Shown in pieces: positions 46,301 through 59,133 of a DNA stretch of 64,000 bases. Origin of the DNA: Vanessa cardui (lineage: Eukaryota > Arthropoda > Insecta > Lepidoptera > Nymphalidae); NCBI RefSeq assembly GCF_905220365.1, contig NC_061130.1, positions 4,905,501 through 4,969,500 on the forward strand, read 5' to 3'. Below the pieces are notes generated by a model. That model was not told the DNA's origin. It did no database searches and worked only from the letters and a program-made list of their open reading frames with translations. Made by a program: the position numbers and the translations under genes. How positions within the stretch are numbered: the stretch's first letter is position 1; each line of letters starts with the position of its first letter.

Positions 46301-49300
46301 ATATGTAAAAGCAAGCATACCGACTGGTTCTCGTGTTCAGTTGACTCGTCAGTTCGGATTCAAGTTCTGTGAACAACACAGCTTCATAATGTTAGCCATT
46401 TTTATTAAAAAAAATCATTTAAACAATTATTTATCGACAAACATATGCATCATTATTATATTATTAAAGGTATTATAATAAAAATATGTTTTGAACAGTT
46501 CAATGTAAAAAGGAATCATAGTCAAGTAAAAATAAATATTTGTCATCTATAATAGCTAATTTTATAATATAATCATTTCATAGTAGCACACAGTAAAAAT
46601 AACAGTTAAATTTAATATTAAAATCATACATATTAAGCATTGAAGACATTATGAAGCTGCCTTGAGCACAAAATAATTTAAAATTGATATGAATTTATTA
46701 CCTTCTCGACTTTTTAACATATCCCGTCTCTTTTTCTTCATTTCTTCTGTTAAATTTTGCACCATCTTTTCTATAAACGAGTCGAGTACTAAACTCCTGC
46801 ATTCCGATGTTATGGGTGAACTGAAAAAAGCGATAATATTATTAATAATAACACATAACATCAGAAATGAATACAAATTATTTCCGTCCATTTCCGTCTA
46901 CTGCTGGACATAGGCCTCTCCAATAGGCTATTTGACTGGTTTTTAAATTCCATTTTATATAGTTCAGGAACCCAGTAAAATTGTTTTTTATTTCTAGTAC
47001 ATATTTGCCGAAAAATATCATCTTAAAAATTCCATATTTAAATAGCGCGCAAAAACGCTACTTGGACAATATGGCGCTGCAATGGGGTCGGTGACGTCAC
47101 TTTCCTGTATTTTAATCTGTGGTACATGTAGTAGAAAAGCAAAGTTTACAAGAAAGTGACTTCATCATAAGCCCGGCCAATCAAAATCGGTTACGTGACA
47201 AACGTTTGAAAAAATACATTTTTATTAATGGATTTTTGAATAAACTAAGTATTATTTTCAACTTTGTTAGTAAATAACCATTTTTGAACTCATAATATAC
47301 ACTGATTACAATAATTCACAATTTACTTTTCGCATTGTCAAATAGCCTATTGCACTCCACTGAGAATGTTCTTGGGCTAATTGCATCCAGAAGTCGTATA
47401 TAAAATAAAGTTTAATTGAAATTTAATGGAGATTTATGATAATTGCTATAATATAATATTACCGGCATATCGGACAATCCATCTTCTTCTTCTTCCACGT
47501 AGTGATGCAGTATTTGCAGAATGTGTGCGAGCAGTTGAGTGTGATCGCTGCCACGAAAAGTTCCGCACATATACTGCACTGTAGTTCACTTTCCATTATT
47601 TCACCAAATTCAGCGAGTGTACTGCTTGTGCTCTCCTCCTTGGCGACTGGTTCCGAATTCATTAGGAGTTTTTTATTTTCACTTTCGACATTTTGGAGTT
47701 GACTTCGGACCTGGAATTGAATTATTTTTATTGTATTAATGCACAAAAAATATACTTTAGTTATAGACTTTATATACTTTAGTTGTAGAAGAAATTTATT
47801 TAAAATATTAATATATATTGATATGAAGTTATATGTCTGTACTTTGTGTTAAACAATATAACAAAAAAAAGAGGTTGCTTGTGTTTATGCTGAAAATATT
47901 TCAGTAAAGATATTAAATAAATAAGATTTTTATTAAAACTAGAGTAGAGTGTTTCATTATAGGGAGTATGTAACGAAATTATATTATTTCAGTGAGTCCA
48001 CAAATCAGTAGGGCCTCCTGGGTATACATATATACATTGTTATTGTGCTAACTTATAAATCTTAAGAATTTAGGATCTCAGATGTTATGTACCATGTCCC
48101 TGTAGTAACACTGGCTCACTCGTCATTATAGGCGGTATATTATACGAATGGGGAGTGGAAGTTGGCTACCCAGTTGAGCCTTACCGCCAGTTAAATTAAT
48201 TACATCTATATTTTTGGGTTGCAACAAATATAATAATAATGACGAAATTTTAACCATATCTTCTTAAGGCTCAAGACTGTTTCAGTGGTAGGAGAAGAAA
48301 AGTTTTAGAATAGAAACACATTAACATTTTTATTAATAATGTAAAATTATTTATAATGCGACAATGACATATCTTGAGATCTCAAGGACACATGTTGTCT
48401 TTGTTATTATACCATTTCAGTAATAATACTTATTTATCTTAAGTACTCACCTTTTCCAATTGTTCCTGTAGCGAGCTTATAACTTCACTTGATTGTTCAG
48501 CTTGTTTTTGTATTCTTTCAGCTGCCAGAGCTGCAAGCTCCACCTCTCTCTCTGTGACTCTTGCCTTAAAAATACAATGTCATTGATATGGAGCCGACAT
48601 GGCCAAGTGGTTAGAACGAGCATCTTAATCGATGATCGCGGGGTCAAACCCAGGCAAGCACTAAATATATATGTGCTTAATTTGTGTTTATAATTCATCT
48701 TGCTTGTCGGTGAAGGATAACATCGTGAGGAATCCTGCATGTAACTAATTTCATAGAAGTTCTGCCACATGTGTATTCCACCAATCCGCATTGGAACAGT
48801 GTTGGAATATGTTCCTTCTCTTCAAAGGGAAAGAGGCCTAAGCCCAGTTACGGGAAGTGAAATTTACAGACTGTTGTTGTTATTGTTGACAAATTTTACA
48901 TGTACAAGTAACTTTTCAATAGTAATCAATTTAAAACAAACCTTTAGTTCTTCGATAAATTTTTCAGAATTTTGTTGAGCCTCATTTAGTCTTTTCTGAA
49001 TTTCTTCTCGTTCATGCAGCTAAAAAATATTTAATTTTATTAACAACAACCTAATACAAATAAATCAATTTGAAAGGCTTGATATTCTGATTTTATTCGA
49101 CCATTGTGACTGACTGAATTACATGAAACCTTGTTATTAAAAACTAAATGTATTTTCTTGCAAACAATCATACCAGCTTTTCCATTTTAAATTTGTCCTC
49201 ATTCTTAGCCTTTTTCATTTCCTCCATTTGATTGCTAAGTTGTTTTTGAGCGTCGCATCTCTGTTTTTCAGTTCGCTCAACTTGTTCCTCGAGGTTTTTC

Positions 49301-51196
49301 TTTATGTTGTTAAGTTCTTCCATCAACTCACATTCCCGTTGCTTTTTCTGTTCGGATAATATGTGGAGTTCCTAGAATCATGAAAAAATTACCATACATG
49401 TTCAGGAAAACACAGACATACAAAATGTATCATAAATAATATTTTTTTTATAGAAACTCTACAATGGTCATTAAGACCAAAGACTTAAATACTGTATTTA
49501 ATAAATATGTATACAGTCAACTTAACATTATAACATAGAAAAGGTCTTGGGAACATTCTAAGTTGCTTTGTCAAATTTACCTTTTCTTTTTCTAATTTAA
49601 GTAACTCTGTTTTATTCTTCAGAAGTTCCTCAAACTCCTGTTTCTCTTTTAATCTCACTTCCTCTTGTTCAACCATTTTTGCTTCCAATTTGTCTAACAT
49701 GTCCTGCTTCAATGAACTCTCTCTATTCAATTCCAAAAGAAAGTCTTCTCTCTCCTTTAACATTTTTTCTTTTAACAAATTATTCTCCTTAATGAGTTCA
49801 GTTTCGATTTCATTGTGTTTTTTTATTTGTTCCTACAAAATCAATTAAAAATTATATCAAAGCATAATTCATATATATTTTTTTATCTTTTTTGTTTGAT
49901 GTTCTTTAACTGTAAACTTCATTATATTACAATTTAGCATTGAGAACTAATGAGTAATTTCTCTTTAATTTAAATTGCTAAATAGAATTATAAATATCAA
50001 CAGCAACACTTAATGTGATTTTAATTTGATACTATAAATGAGACAATTATTTTTGTAGTACATAACAAAAAACATCTACTATACTCTAAATTTAAACCAG
50101 TCTAGGCACTGTATACAAAATAATTAAATAAGAAGCAGAGAATACATAGTTGCTTGCTTTAAACTAATTTATTAGTATGAGAAGTGTGGATTTTATGTTT
50201 TTGTACCAAATAGTAGTTAAAATAGGTATATCTTGAAGCAGTCAAAATTGTTTAAATATTATTTAATCACATTAGAAGTGATTTAAAACCATACAAAATA
50301 CACTGTGTGGAGTAACTAGTTATACAATATTTATGGGTTGTTAAATTATATAAGACATTTTAAGTTAGATTATAGATGTTTACTTTAAGATCTTACCATT
50401 AATTCTGATATTCTTCCTTCCATATCCTGTTTCAAAGCTGCCAGTTGTGCATCTCGCTCTTCTATAAGGAGTGCTTTCTGTTTTTCGACTTCATCCTTTT
50501 TCCCTTTTAAATTCTCAATTTGAGATGCAAAATTACTTTCGAGATGATTAATTTTTCGTTTCATATCTAGTTGCAACTGTTCTTTCAATAAAATATTTGT
50601 GCTTTTTATTTGTTTTGTATTATGTATTTTATCTTCTATATGTCTTATTGCATAGTTCTGTGATTCCTCAAATTTATTTTTCATGTCATTTATCAAACTG
50701 GTACTGGTTGTATTGGGATCTAATTTGATTCGTTTTTTTGACGAAGGCATTAGTTCATTGTCATTACAAACAAATTTATATATAAACTCTTGTGTAGCTT
50801 CAAATGTTATGATGTCATTGTGTTTTATTATCTTTTGATTGCCTTTGCCGATTTTATTACCATTGATGATAATTCCAAACGAACTGTGGTCTTCTATTAT
50901 CCAGTCAAGATTATTTTTTTTTAATTTACAATGGTTTCGAGATATCGCTACGAATGGTATGACTACATTGTTGCTGAGTCCACGTCCAATGGTAAACTGT
51001 AAAAAAAGACAATATTTTATGATTATTTTCGAAACAATATATTATTATATAAACATTAAATAATGTTAATAAGTTATAATTATTAGCTCTCTACAGGTTT
51101 ACTCACATTTTCTGAAGTTACTGGAATTTCTTGAACATTGCTAAATTCTGCTTTTAAAGGTTTACAAGATACCAAAGTTGGGTAATTGTCTTGCAT
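43389..51196 (-). CDS. RNF8-like E3 ubiquitin ligase (FHA + coiled coil + RING), 11 exons, 669 aa
   Basis: Exons 51107-51196, 50397-50996, 49581-49832, 49174-49371, 48942-49019, 48451-48564, 47463-47710, 46702-46820, 44892-44981, 44147-44268 and 43389-43487 join in one frame (2010 nt). An FHA domain starts near residue 31 (FTIGRG, with S49-R50-N51-H52 and N75-G76). Residues 110-470 are a long coiled coil. The RING is canonical C3HC4 (C489, C492, C504, H506, C509, C512, C523, C526), followed by RSPITSECRSLVLDSFIEKM as in RNF8. RNF8 reads phospho-threonine on MDC1 and ubiquitinates histones at DNA breaks. Odd points: the coiled coil is longer than in human RNF8 (485 aa), the first Asn of the usual FHA NG pair is Phe70, and the tail (585-595, RRRRRGRGRPR) looks like an AT-hook. 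An AATAAA lies about 20 nt after the stop. Confidence 0.9.
43835..44126 (+). mobile_element. LINE-tail/SINE-like repeat, copy 2, inside RNF8-like intron 10
   Basis: Close match to 3381-3678, from acttggtggtagggctttgt to ccatatgctcgtccgccaac, inserted antisense to the host gene and ending about 20 bp from the exon 10 donor. It lacks the long poly-A run of copy 1. Confidence 0.8.
44393..44717. mobile_element. hAT-type MITE, copy 2 (309 bp, perfect 8-bp duplication)
   Basis: The element spans 44401-44709 with ends CAATGATGTTCTAGTAAACA and ...tctgtttattagaatatcattg. It is flanked on both sides by ATAACACA (44393-44400 and 44710-44717). It is nearly identical to the copy at 22502-22810 and in the same orientation. 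It sits in intron 9 of the RNF8-like gene. Confidence 0.93.
45115..45252 (+). mobile_element. LINE 3' tail with TTGATTT repeats
   Basis: Contains ttcttgccggttcttctcgg and gaaccggtggtagcttcact, then a ttgattttgatttt tail. The complementary version is at 55033-55160, with a worn copy near 57655-57700. Typical non-LTR tail; no ORF. Confidence 0.65.
45275..46701. other. RNF8-like intron 8 remainder with repeat relics
   Basis: 45275-45400 begins like the 8978 family (gtgtcccgacccggctgcgc). 45480-45680 is a weak relic of the 3381 family. 45733-45813 matches the right half of the 13977 TIR element (gaatagcgtcgaatgg ... gtgtcgtactata). No exon is seen here. Confidence 0.5.
46890..46935. mobile_element. 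short LINE relic
   Basis: The block ccgtctactgctggacatag and following aggcctctccaa is a common insect LINE fragment. It lies in intron 7 of the RNF8-like gene. Confidence 0.4.
48060..48190 (-). mobile_element. worn LINE-tail repeat in RNF8-like intron 6
   Basis: The complement shows blocks of the 3381 family (gatgttatgtaccatgtccc, acactggctcactcg). Strongly diverged. Confidence 0.45.
48591..48889 (+). mobile_element. tRNA-derived SINE, (CAA/TTG)-tailed type, copy 4, in RNF8-like intron 5
   Basis: Head gagccgacatggccaagtgg, body ttcatcttgcttgtcggtga, end aatttacagactgttgttgt. It is antisense to the host gene and lies between exon 6 (48451-48564) and exon 5 (48942-49019), filling most of the intron. 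Confidence 0.85.
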
Positions 51197-54100
51197 TGTG
51201 AATATTATAAATATAACACAATTTTTGTTTTTCTTCCCAGGGATTTTGCACCGCACAGCAGTGACCAAGGCTAAAAGTATATATAAAAATATGATAAAGA
51301 TACGTGTAAACATAAGATTAAGTTAAAGTTCACTAAGTTTAAAATAATGGTGGTACTTAAAAATAAAAATGCAAAACAATAAAAAACTTATTTCTTCGAA
51401 AGAGCAATCACATACTAAATTGATGGTAAGTTTATTAAATGAACCTAATTTAAATTATGTTGATTTAACATCTCTATATAATGTTCATAAATATGTAAGT
51501 TTTAACAATCTTTTGAAGTGCACATAGAAAACTGACGACTAAAATATTATTATAAGATTGACATGTTCGAGTTTTTCTAAAAGAAGTCACATAGAAAATC
51601 GAAATTAATATTAAAGCTGCTTTAGTAATTAATAGTTACCTAATTTTATGTATCGATCAATTCAAATAATATACAGAATATTTGACTATTACTGACTTTT
51701 ATGATGATGTTTACATTTGACTGTTTCAATTTAGATACAATTGATTTATTATTTTTTCACTGCTTAGGACAACTTTATGATAATTTTGAATTAAAGTTAC
51801 TGAAGTATTTCAACAAAGTAATTATAATTGTTTTTCTATATATCACTAGTCAAGTTTTTTATTATTAGTATACGACATTAAAAAATGTTGACATACACAA
51901 AAAATATACTTTGTTTTAACTATCACCACTATAGCATTTTATTTATTTCTTTTAAGGCTCAAAACCTCATCTTTCCAAGTAAGCGCTAAGCAGTCATAAG
52001 ATAAGTTGTTCATTAATATTTTATTTAAAAAGTTATTTAATTAACACTTAAAAATGTAGGTACTATCTTAAAAAAACGTTAGATGACAACTATACTTTTT
52101 TAGTAATGGCCACATTTCTCATAAAATATGAATAATTAGAAGGGCATTAATTTCTGTGTAGTAAAAAAAAATAAAAAAATAATTAATATAGGTTATTAAT
52201 TTTTATAGCAAACGATTTGAAATGGACCATCAAGATTGATTAATGCATTGATGTCCAATGTATTTGGTAGCATTTTTACTTAACATGTTTGCAACTTTAA
52301 GTCGGAAGTGCTTGGATTGATTTGAATTTATATTTTGTTACCGTACCGTGTACCGTAACGTAATGTTAGTTAATCATTTGACGCATTTAATTTTGGATTA
52401 GATGTAGAAGAAATCGCTTTCTTTGTAAATCTATATACTTTGACCGGAATAATTTATATTTTCATAATTTCGTTGATGGTTGTAAATATATTGCCTTAAT
52501 GTTGTTTTTTATTTTCAAATTATTAAATCGACATAGTTCCTAGTGTAATTAATTAATGTACACAGATAATAGCAATTCAATTCTTCTTTTGATCAGAACG
52601 TAAGTCGAAGTATGTGCGTCCTGCGAGGCTGAATTTCAACTTAGAATGCCATTGACATTTGTAGGATATTGTGTACATCGTCTCACGCATAAGTAAGAAT
52701 GGGTAGTAGTGTTCCTCGACCCAGCCCACCGTCTGGGTAAACGCATACTTACAACTACCCAGCCGGATGGCTGTATATGTGAACTGGAGCCTTACAAGTT
52801 GCGTTCGCGGTTTGTATAATTTGAGTGTTAATAAAACTTTAATGACGCGTATAAATCGTGAAAAGGTTAAATTGATATATTTTTAAAATTTTATTTTCTA
52901 AATAGGCAGTGATCACCATCGTCCATGGTCATTGGCTTTTTAAGAAGTAGCTATTTACTATTATAAAGGGTGTGTAGCCCTTAATACGACGCCAACCAAA
53001 GCAACCAATATTACCTATAGGTCACGATAGTGAATACACGTTGAGTCATTTAACCGATTACATTTCATTCCGATAACAGCAGATTGATTTGTTGCTATTT
53101 TGAAGTGGAACATCTTCGACAACCAACAACCAGTGGTCGAGTAGTGTGTACACCGGTTTTCATGGGTACGTCGCTCCAATTTCCGGGTTCGATTCCTAGC
53201 CGATTTTCCTGAAAACGGAAGTGCAAATTTTTTATCACTAGTCAGTTAATTATTGGCACGGCGTTTGAAACCGTGACTTCCAAATTTGTGATCTATCTAG
53301 AACTAGCCTAAAGAAGCATTTCAAATTCCAACCATAATATTCTAAATCGATGTTGTTTTTAATACTAAGTGATAATTATCACGCTACTTGGAATAGTGAA
53401 CAGTGAGGCAGGCTATATCCTGTTACAATTAATGACCCAGCAAGTTACATGTTACCAGATTTAAGAGATATCGTTTTTCGTATGCCGGAACGCCGTTCAT
53501 AGATGTAAAAACTTCAAAATCAGTGCACGTTGTACGTCGCGTCGCGGCGATATGAATCTCTGGACTCGAATGATCAAAATGCCTACTTTATGACGCCTTT
53601 AATAAGTAATGGAATTTTCCCCTAGGGTGGACTTTTCCATCTTCATTCTTGGTTCTTTTGTGTCATCTAAATTCTGTTAAAGAAGTGTCCCAAGCGGAAG
53701 AAAGTTTTTGTAATGAAATCTTTAAAGTTATTAAATGGCAAATGTAAAATCGTCTGTAAGATATTGTTAGATGTTTATATATTTGTAAAAAATACAAAAT
53801 GTATATCCTTTTTCTTTATTTAAGGTCGATTAAAGATTATTTGACTGATTTTTTAAAGTAGGTAGCGACCAGCCCCTAACTTGCACGAGTGTAATTGATT
53901 AATTGAGAAAATGAGAATTTTCGCTTAGCAAGAAAATAACAACTACGTATGTTTATTTTTCTTTCAATTCAATCATTTATTTATCCTTTTACACAAATGT
54001 GTCGTAAATGTCAAATATTTTTTTCATCCTATGTAAAATTTTATTGTTACAGCCAGTTATCTGATCGTCTCTGTTGAAGTGAGGGTTCTTTGTTTATGTA

Positions 54101-54242
54101 TATAATTTAAAAATGGAGTCTTCTAGAGCATTTGCTCGAATATTAAAGTGTAAATGACAATTGTGATCTTTTATGAACTACATAAGCGCACTCACGTATA
54201 TATCTAAACATAGATTAATAAACCTACAATTGTTTATAATAT
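51197..54242. other. gene-free region upstream of the RNF8-like gene
   Basis: Includes the RNF8-like promoter just above 51,196 (no TATA box evident). 53130-53215 is a truncated type 2 SINE head (ccagtggtcgagtagtgtgt, gggttcgattcctag). Nothing else identified. Confidence 0.5.
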
Positions 54243-54470
54243 GGGCTTTGTGCCCACCTGGGTAGGTACCACCTCATCATATATGTATTCCGGTGAGTGA
54301 ACCAGTGCAACTACAGGAATATAACATCTTAGTTCCCCAGGTAGGTGGTGCATTGGTAATGTAAGGAATGGTCAATATTTCTTACAGCTCCATTCTCTAT
54401 GGGCGATGGTGACCACTTAACATCAGGTGGCGGTGGCCCAGGTGCTCCTTCGTCAGAGTATAAAAAAAAT
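54243..54470 (+). mobile_element. LINE-tail/SINE-like repeat, copy 3
   Basis: Blocks gggctttgtgcccacctggg, taacatcttagttccccagg and ccacttaacatcaggtggcg, then a poly-A run. Shorter and more diverged than the 3381 copy. Confidence 0.65.
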
Positions 54471-55032
54471 GTGGTCATTATGATTGTACATCAGACGATA
54501 GCCTTTTTAAGACATAAAGAGTTTTAGTTAGATTTTGGTGATTCAAGAAAGAACAGAAAGCTATTTTGGATGATGCGATATATTAATATATACAGATTTG
54601 AAAACTAAACAGATAACTCCGGAATACATCAGTAAATAAGTGCGAATAATTCGTATAACCAACAATTATTGATCCAAACTAACCGATTAAACATTTATGA
54701 AATAGTCGTCTTCTTTATGTAATGCAAACAATTTATTTGCGCTGAAGCTGAAAAATGTTTCAGCAAAAAGCTTATATAAACCAGAATAGACAATGTCCGA
54801 CCTGCAGTAACATTGAAAATCTGAGAACCTTATTGTCCGTACGATAACATTGAAGAGGCAGTTGACGTTACCGGAGTAAATTTCAAAGGAATTATTGTCG
54901 CATAGCAAAACTTTCTGGTTACTTGAAGCATAATGGTATAGTGACGGTTTTCACCAATTAGTAATAAATAATAATAAAGTCCATTTATTTCCAACAACCT
55001 TAAATAACATTTTTTCTTATAACATAACATAA

Positions 55033-55160
55033 CTATTCAAACTCAAACTCAAATAACTTTATTCAATATAAGCATTACACTTTCTTATTGATGGTCAATT
55101 GAAACACTACCACCGGTTCGGAAAAGAAAATACCCTGACCTGAGAAGAACCGGCTATATT
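55033..55160 (-). mobile_element. LINE 3' tail, inverted copy
   Basis: Complement of the 45115 family: caaactcaaactcaaataac tail, then accaccggttcggaaaagaa and gagaagaaccggc. Confidence 0.6.
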
Positions 55161-55184
55161 TTATTACTACTGTATTTTGTGTAT

Positions 55185-55395
55185 ATTGGAACTCCACGCT
55201 GGGTAAAGGCCTCTTCCAGCTTACACCATAATTTTCTATCTTTTGCTGTTACTCTCCAATTTGTTCCTGCTACTAGAATTATTTCGTCGAGCCATCTGTT
55301 CCTTGGATGACCTCTTTTTCTTTGTCCGGCAGGTCCTTTTCATGTTGTGGTTTCTAATGTCCATCTGTTGTCCTGCTGGTACTACCTTTGTAGAT
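55185..55395 (-). pseudogene. LINE reverse-transcriptase C-terminal fragment
   Basis: On the minus strand one frame reads KRGHPRNRWLDEIILVAGTN, then NWRVTAKDRKLWCKLEEAF and TQRGVP. This is the usual end of insect endonuclease/reverse-transcriptase ORFs (GRPR-RW-D-I...NW...A-DR-W). It is short and not preceded by an intact polymerase region, so it is a dead 5'-truncated LINE. Confidence 0.7.
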
Positions 55396-55531
55396 ATTCT
55401 TTAATACCGTAATGTAGTTTTCTTGGATTTTAGAGTGATTTAAGGCTTCCTATATAGACTTACGAGAGATCGTATCACCAATTATGTAATATCTAATATT
55501 AAGTACCTATACATGTTTTATTTAAAAGTGT

Positions 55532-55833
55532 ACAACAACAACAACAACCTATAAATTTCGCACTGCTGGGCTAAGGCCTCTTCTCCCTTTGAGGAGAAGG
55601 TTTGGAACATATTTCAACACTCTGTTCTAATGTAGGTTGTTAGAATACACTTGTGGCAGAATTTCTATGAAATTAGACACATGCAGGTATCATCACGATG
55701 TTTTACATCACCGTCGAGCACGAGATGAATTAACACAAAATTAAGCACATGAATATTCAGTGCTGCTTGCCTGGGTTTGAACCCGCAATCATCGGGTAAG
55801 ATGCACGCGTTCTAGCCACTGGGCCATATCGGC
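55532..55833 (-). mobile_element. tRNA-derived SINE, (CAA/TTG)-tailed type, copy 5
   Basis: Full-length minus-strand copy with (CAA)n at 55532-55547, the tgggtttgaacccgcaatca B box near 55771-55790 and the tagccactgggccatatcgg head at its right end. Confidence 0.85.
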
Positions 55834-55977
55834 CCATTGAAGTATGCTTTACGTTAAACCAAAACTACAAAGTTATGGTTACAAATTATACATAGAATCT
55901 TATGAAGGACTTTTGGTTACGGCTGTGTTTTCTTCATAAAATGTTTAGTATAATTTATTTAAATATATTATTTAATA

Positions 55978-56150
55978 GCGACCCGCCCCGGCATATTAGA
56001 AAATTCTATATCAGTGTTTATTATACCTACATAAATATAAGCCTTCCTCACGAATTACACTATCTATTAAAAACACTTTTAAAGATCTAAGCATACTTAG
56101 GGACAGACAGCGGTGAGCGACTTTGTTTTATACTATGTAATAATAATTAT
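55978..56150 (+). mobile_element. interspersed repeat with 'gacccgccccgg' start, copy
   Basis: Start tagcgacccgccccggcata and end gggacagacagcggtgagcg / ctttgttttatactatgtaa, as in the 8978 copy but shorter in the middle. Confidence 0.6.
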
Positions 56151-58920
56151 GATACAATTATATTTGTTAATACCCTACAGTTATTGGTGTATCATTCCTC
56201 TTAATACTTGACCTCGAGTGTTAATGGGATAACATTATTGGTATAAAAAAAACTTGGTTAAGAAATCTCGAAGTTGGGCTATAAGAGTACTAGGACTAGT
56301 ACTAGTACGAGTAGAGTAGTAACTAGTAAGAGTTTTCAGTATTATAAAAATCTTAAGATTTCTATATACACAAGGTCGTTAAAAAAGAAACCAAGTAAAA
56401 CGTATAATAATATCTTTTATCTTTGTTCTAATCATAATAATTTCTTGGTCTCACAAATTTAGAAAGATAATCCCTGTTGCATAATATGTTCCTAATTGTT
56501 ATTTGATTTTAGTCCTTCTAACCATTACAACGTCAAATGGTTTGACTTCGTCTTGAAATTTAAGTTGGAACATGAAATTGCAGACGCATGAGATGTTTTG
56601 TCGGATTTTGTACTACTACTTTAGTCTAAGATTTCCACGATTTTCATACAAATTTCTATTGTCTACAAAACAAAACAAAAGATAAAAAAAAATAACCACA
56701 CAAAAATGAACCGAAAATTCATAAAACATTTTCTACAGACAACAGTTATCCCATTGTTGAAATTTCACGCGAAAATAGTTTTGGGCACAATCTGTTCCAG
56801 TATGTAGGTACAAGAATAATTGCTCTATCTAATATTTTCGAGCTTTACTTCTTTTCACAGTTTCTCAACAAAATATTGTGAGACGCCTCTCTACATAGAA
56901 TAAAGACATGATGAGAGTGAAAGCATATTTCTCGTCGGATAAAACGAATAGATAGAGGTCTTTAATATAAACGAAGCAGACTTTAGTACTCTCGAAAAAT
57001 GCAAGCGTAGTGGTCGCTCGGGTACACATTGAATTTTTAAAGCGTTGGTTTCGTGGCTTGTCAGCTTCTGGAGGGGTTTCCGGCTATTGCGTTTCGCTTC
57101 GACTTAATAGCTACACGATACGATTTTACCCGTCACGTTTACATACCTTGTAGTCATATTCAAGTATATTGATTTATTTGTAAGTAGCGCTCGCCTAGTC
57201 GTCATTTATGAATGGGATGTTTTAACGTTAAAATATATTGTATTATAAATGTGCGTTTTGTTCGTGCGATTGTGGTTTTTCACGTAATAAGTTATTTTAA
57301 TAAGTCTGATAACTAGTATTTACAATATAAAATATACTGTATCTAATGTATTACATATAGTCATTTAAAATTTCAAAATATGTCACATAAAATCGTTCAT
57401 TTAATGCTAAATTCGATACCTTTGTTCGATTCGATTCGAATGATACGTTTGTCAATTAACGATGAATTCTGTATACACGCTAATAACATGTGTTCTGTTT
57501 AAGTAGGTACGTATTGGACGTATTAAGTACATTCAGTCTAATTTATCTCAAGTAATTGTCTATTAATAATTAAAGTGCATTTGTTTAATTCTATGCCCGG
57601 CACGTTAATAATATAGACAGTATACTCTAGACCTCTCTCTATCTATTTAAGTTAGGCTACCACAGGTTTGGAATGAAGATTCTACTGAGAAGAACCGTCA
57701 TTTAAAATACAAAGTTATGTTAGCCAATTACAAAATATATCTATGTAATAAATCTGCCTGAAAAGAAACGATTATTAGCTCTATGCCTTTCTAGCATCAT
57801 AAAATGCCTGTATTGAATAATATGCTTTTTTATTAATGTATTTTTTACAACTGAAATTAATTTATGAAACAGCAAAGTTAAAAATATCTACAGAGTTCTA
57901 TTGTATAAATGGATGCCTATCCTCAAGAAGGATTTATTGACTTTGCGGAGTCGGAAACTTGGCATTATAAGCTTATCCTTACGTCTCGTGCACATACAAT
58001 TATTATATCTGTGATTCTATTAAAGTGATCAAGGTATGTAATATAATAATGTATTTGGTGTATATTTATCCTTATGATTTAATTTTAGTTATATGTCATT
58101 ACATTAGTTTGTTGTAATATTTACGAGACATATTAAATTAATTAAGATTATTATTACTTCAAATTTATACATATTATAAGTTAAGTAATAAAGTTTAACG
58201 AGGTGCCATTGACGTAGATACCTAATTAAAAATGGATACAATTTGAAGACCAAAAGATACCTAGTCTTATTACAGTTATATTTGTTATTCTTGGAAACAG
58301 GAACGAAATGTGAAAATAGAAAATTGAATTTGGACTCGTAATAGGAAAAACACAGTTTTTACTTTAAGGTTGAAACTAAAATAGATTTGTTTAAATGTGA
58401 GAAGGCATATGTAAAAGATAAGGGGATTTTAAATTGAAACAATTAATAAATATAAATAAAATATAATATAAAATTGCCAATTGCAATAAAATTGCCTAAT
58501 CTTTCAATGTGCACTATAAACGGTATCCAATGATTTAATGTTTGCGAAGAATAAGATCTTAGATACTATAATTACACACATTCCTTTTAAGTAATCAGGC
58601 GATTAATTATATTAAATCCTCAATATTACTTTTTTATGTAAAACTCAATTACTTTTATGATTCCATTAGTTTTCTTCAATATATGAATATAAATACAGAA
58701 AGAAATTATTAAACACATCAAATATTGATTTCAATTTGGCAACGAGATTTGTAGAATTATTAAATAAGTTAAGTTATTATGATAATTCCCATTTTGAGAC
58801 ATTCTAACAAAAAATTTAGATTTTTAAGTATTGATATTTTTAAAAAGAACATAATGATCGATTCTAAACAAATAGAATAAGCGGTTGATAAAAGATAATC
58901 TCACTCAAGATCGAAGTAGA
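56151..58920. other. gene-free stretch
   Basis: No convincing exon. A GC-richer patch at 57,000-57,150 could be a regulatory region. 57,909-58,025 is a 38-codon open frame that looks repeat-derived. Confidence 0.4.
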
Positions 58921-59133
58921 AATTTTGTGTTTATAATTCATTTCCTGTCTGGTGAAGGAAAACATCGTATGCATGTGTTTAATTTCAACGAAATTCTCTT
59001 ATATTTGTATCCACCCGGGTTGGTGGATACAAATATATTATACTATTATTATATTATTATAGTATACATTGGAACAGTGAGGTGGAATATGCTCCTTCTC
59101 CTTAGCACTGCAGTAAGAAATTTACAGACTGTT
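58921..59133 (+). mobile_element. CAA/TTG-tailed SINE body with internal palindrome
   Basis: SINE blocks gtgtttataattcatttcct, gtgaaggaaaacatcgt and, after the palindrome, cattggaacagtgaggtgga through tttacagactgtt. The expected ccaacccgcattgg junction is replaced by a perfect hairpin (arms 59000-59015 and 59022-59037) and a second AT-rich hairpin ending near 59070. Confidence 0.7.

Noticed and set aside
57909..58025. 38-codon ORF starting MDAYPQEGF
   Set aside because: Short, isolated, and the block 'cttatccttacgtctcgtg' resembles a dispersed lepidopteran repeat; no splice partner found.
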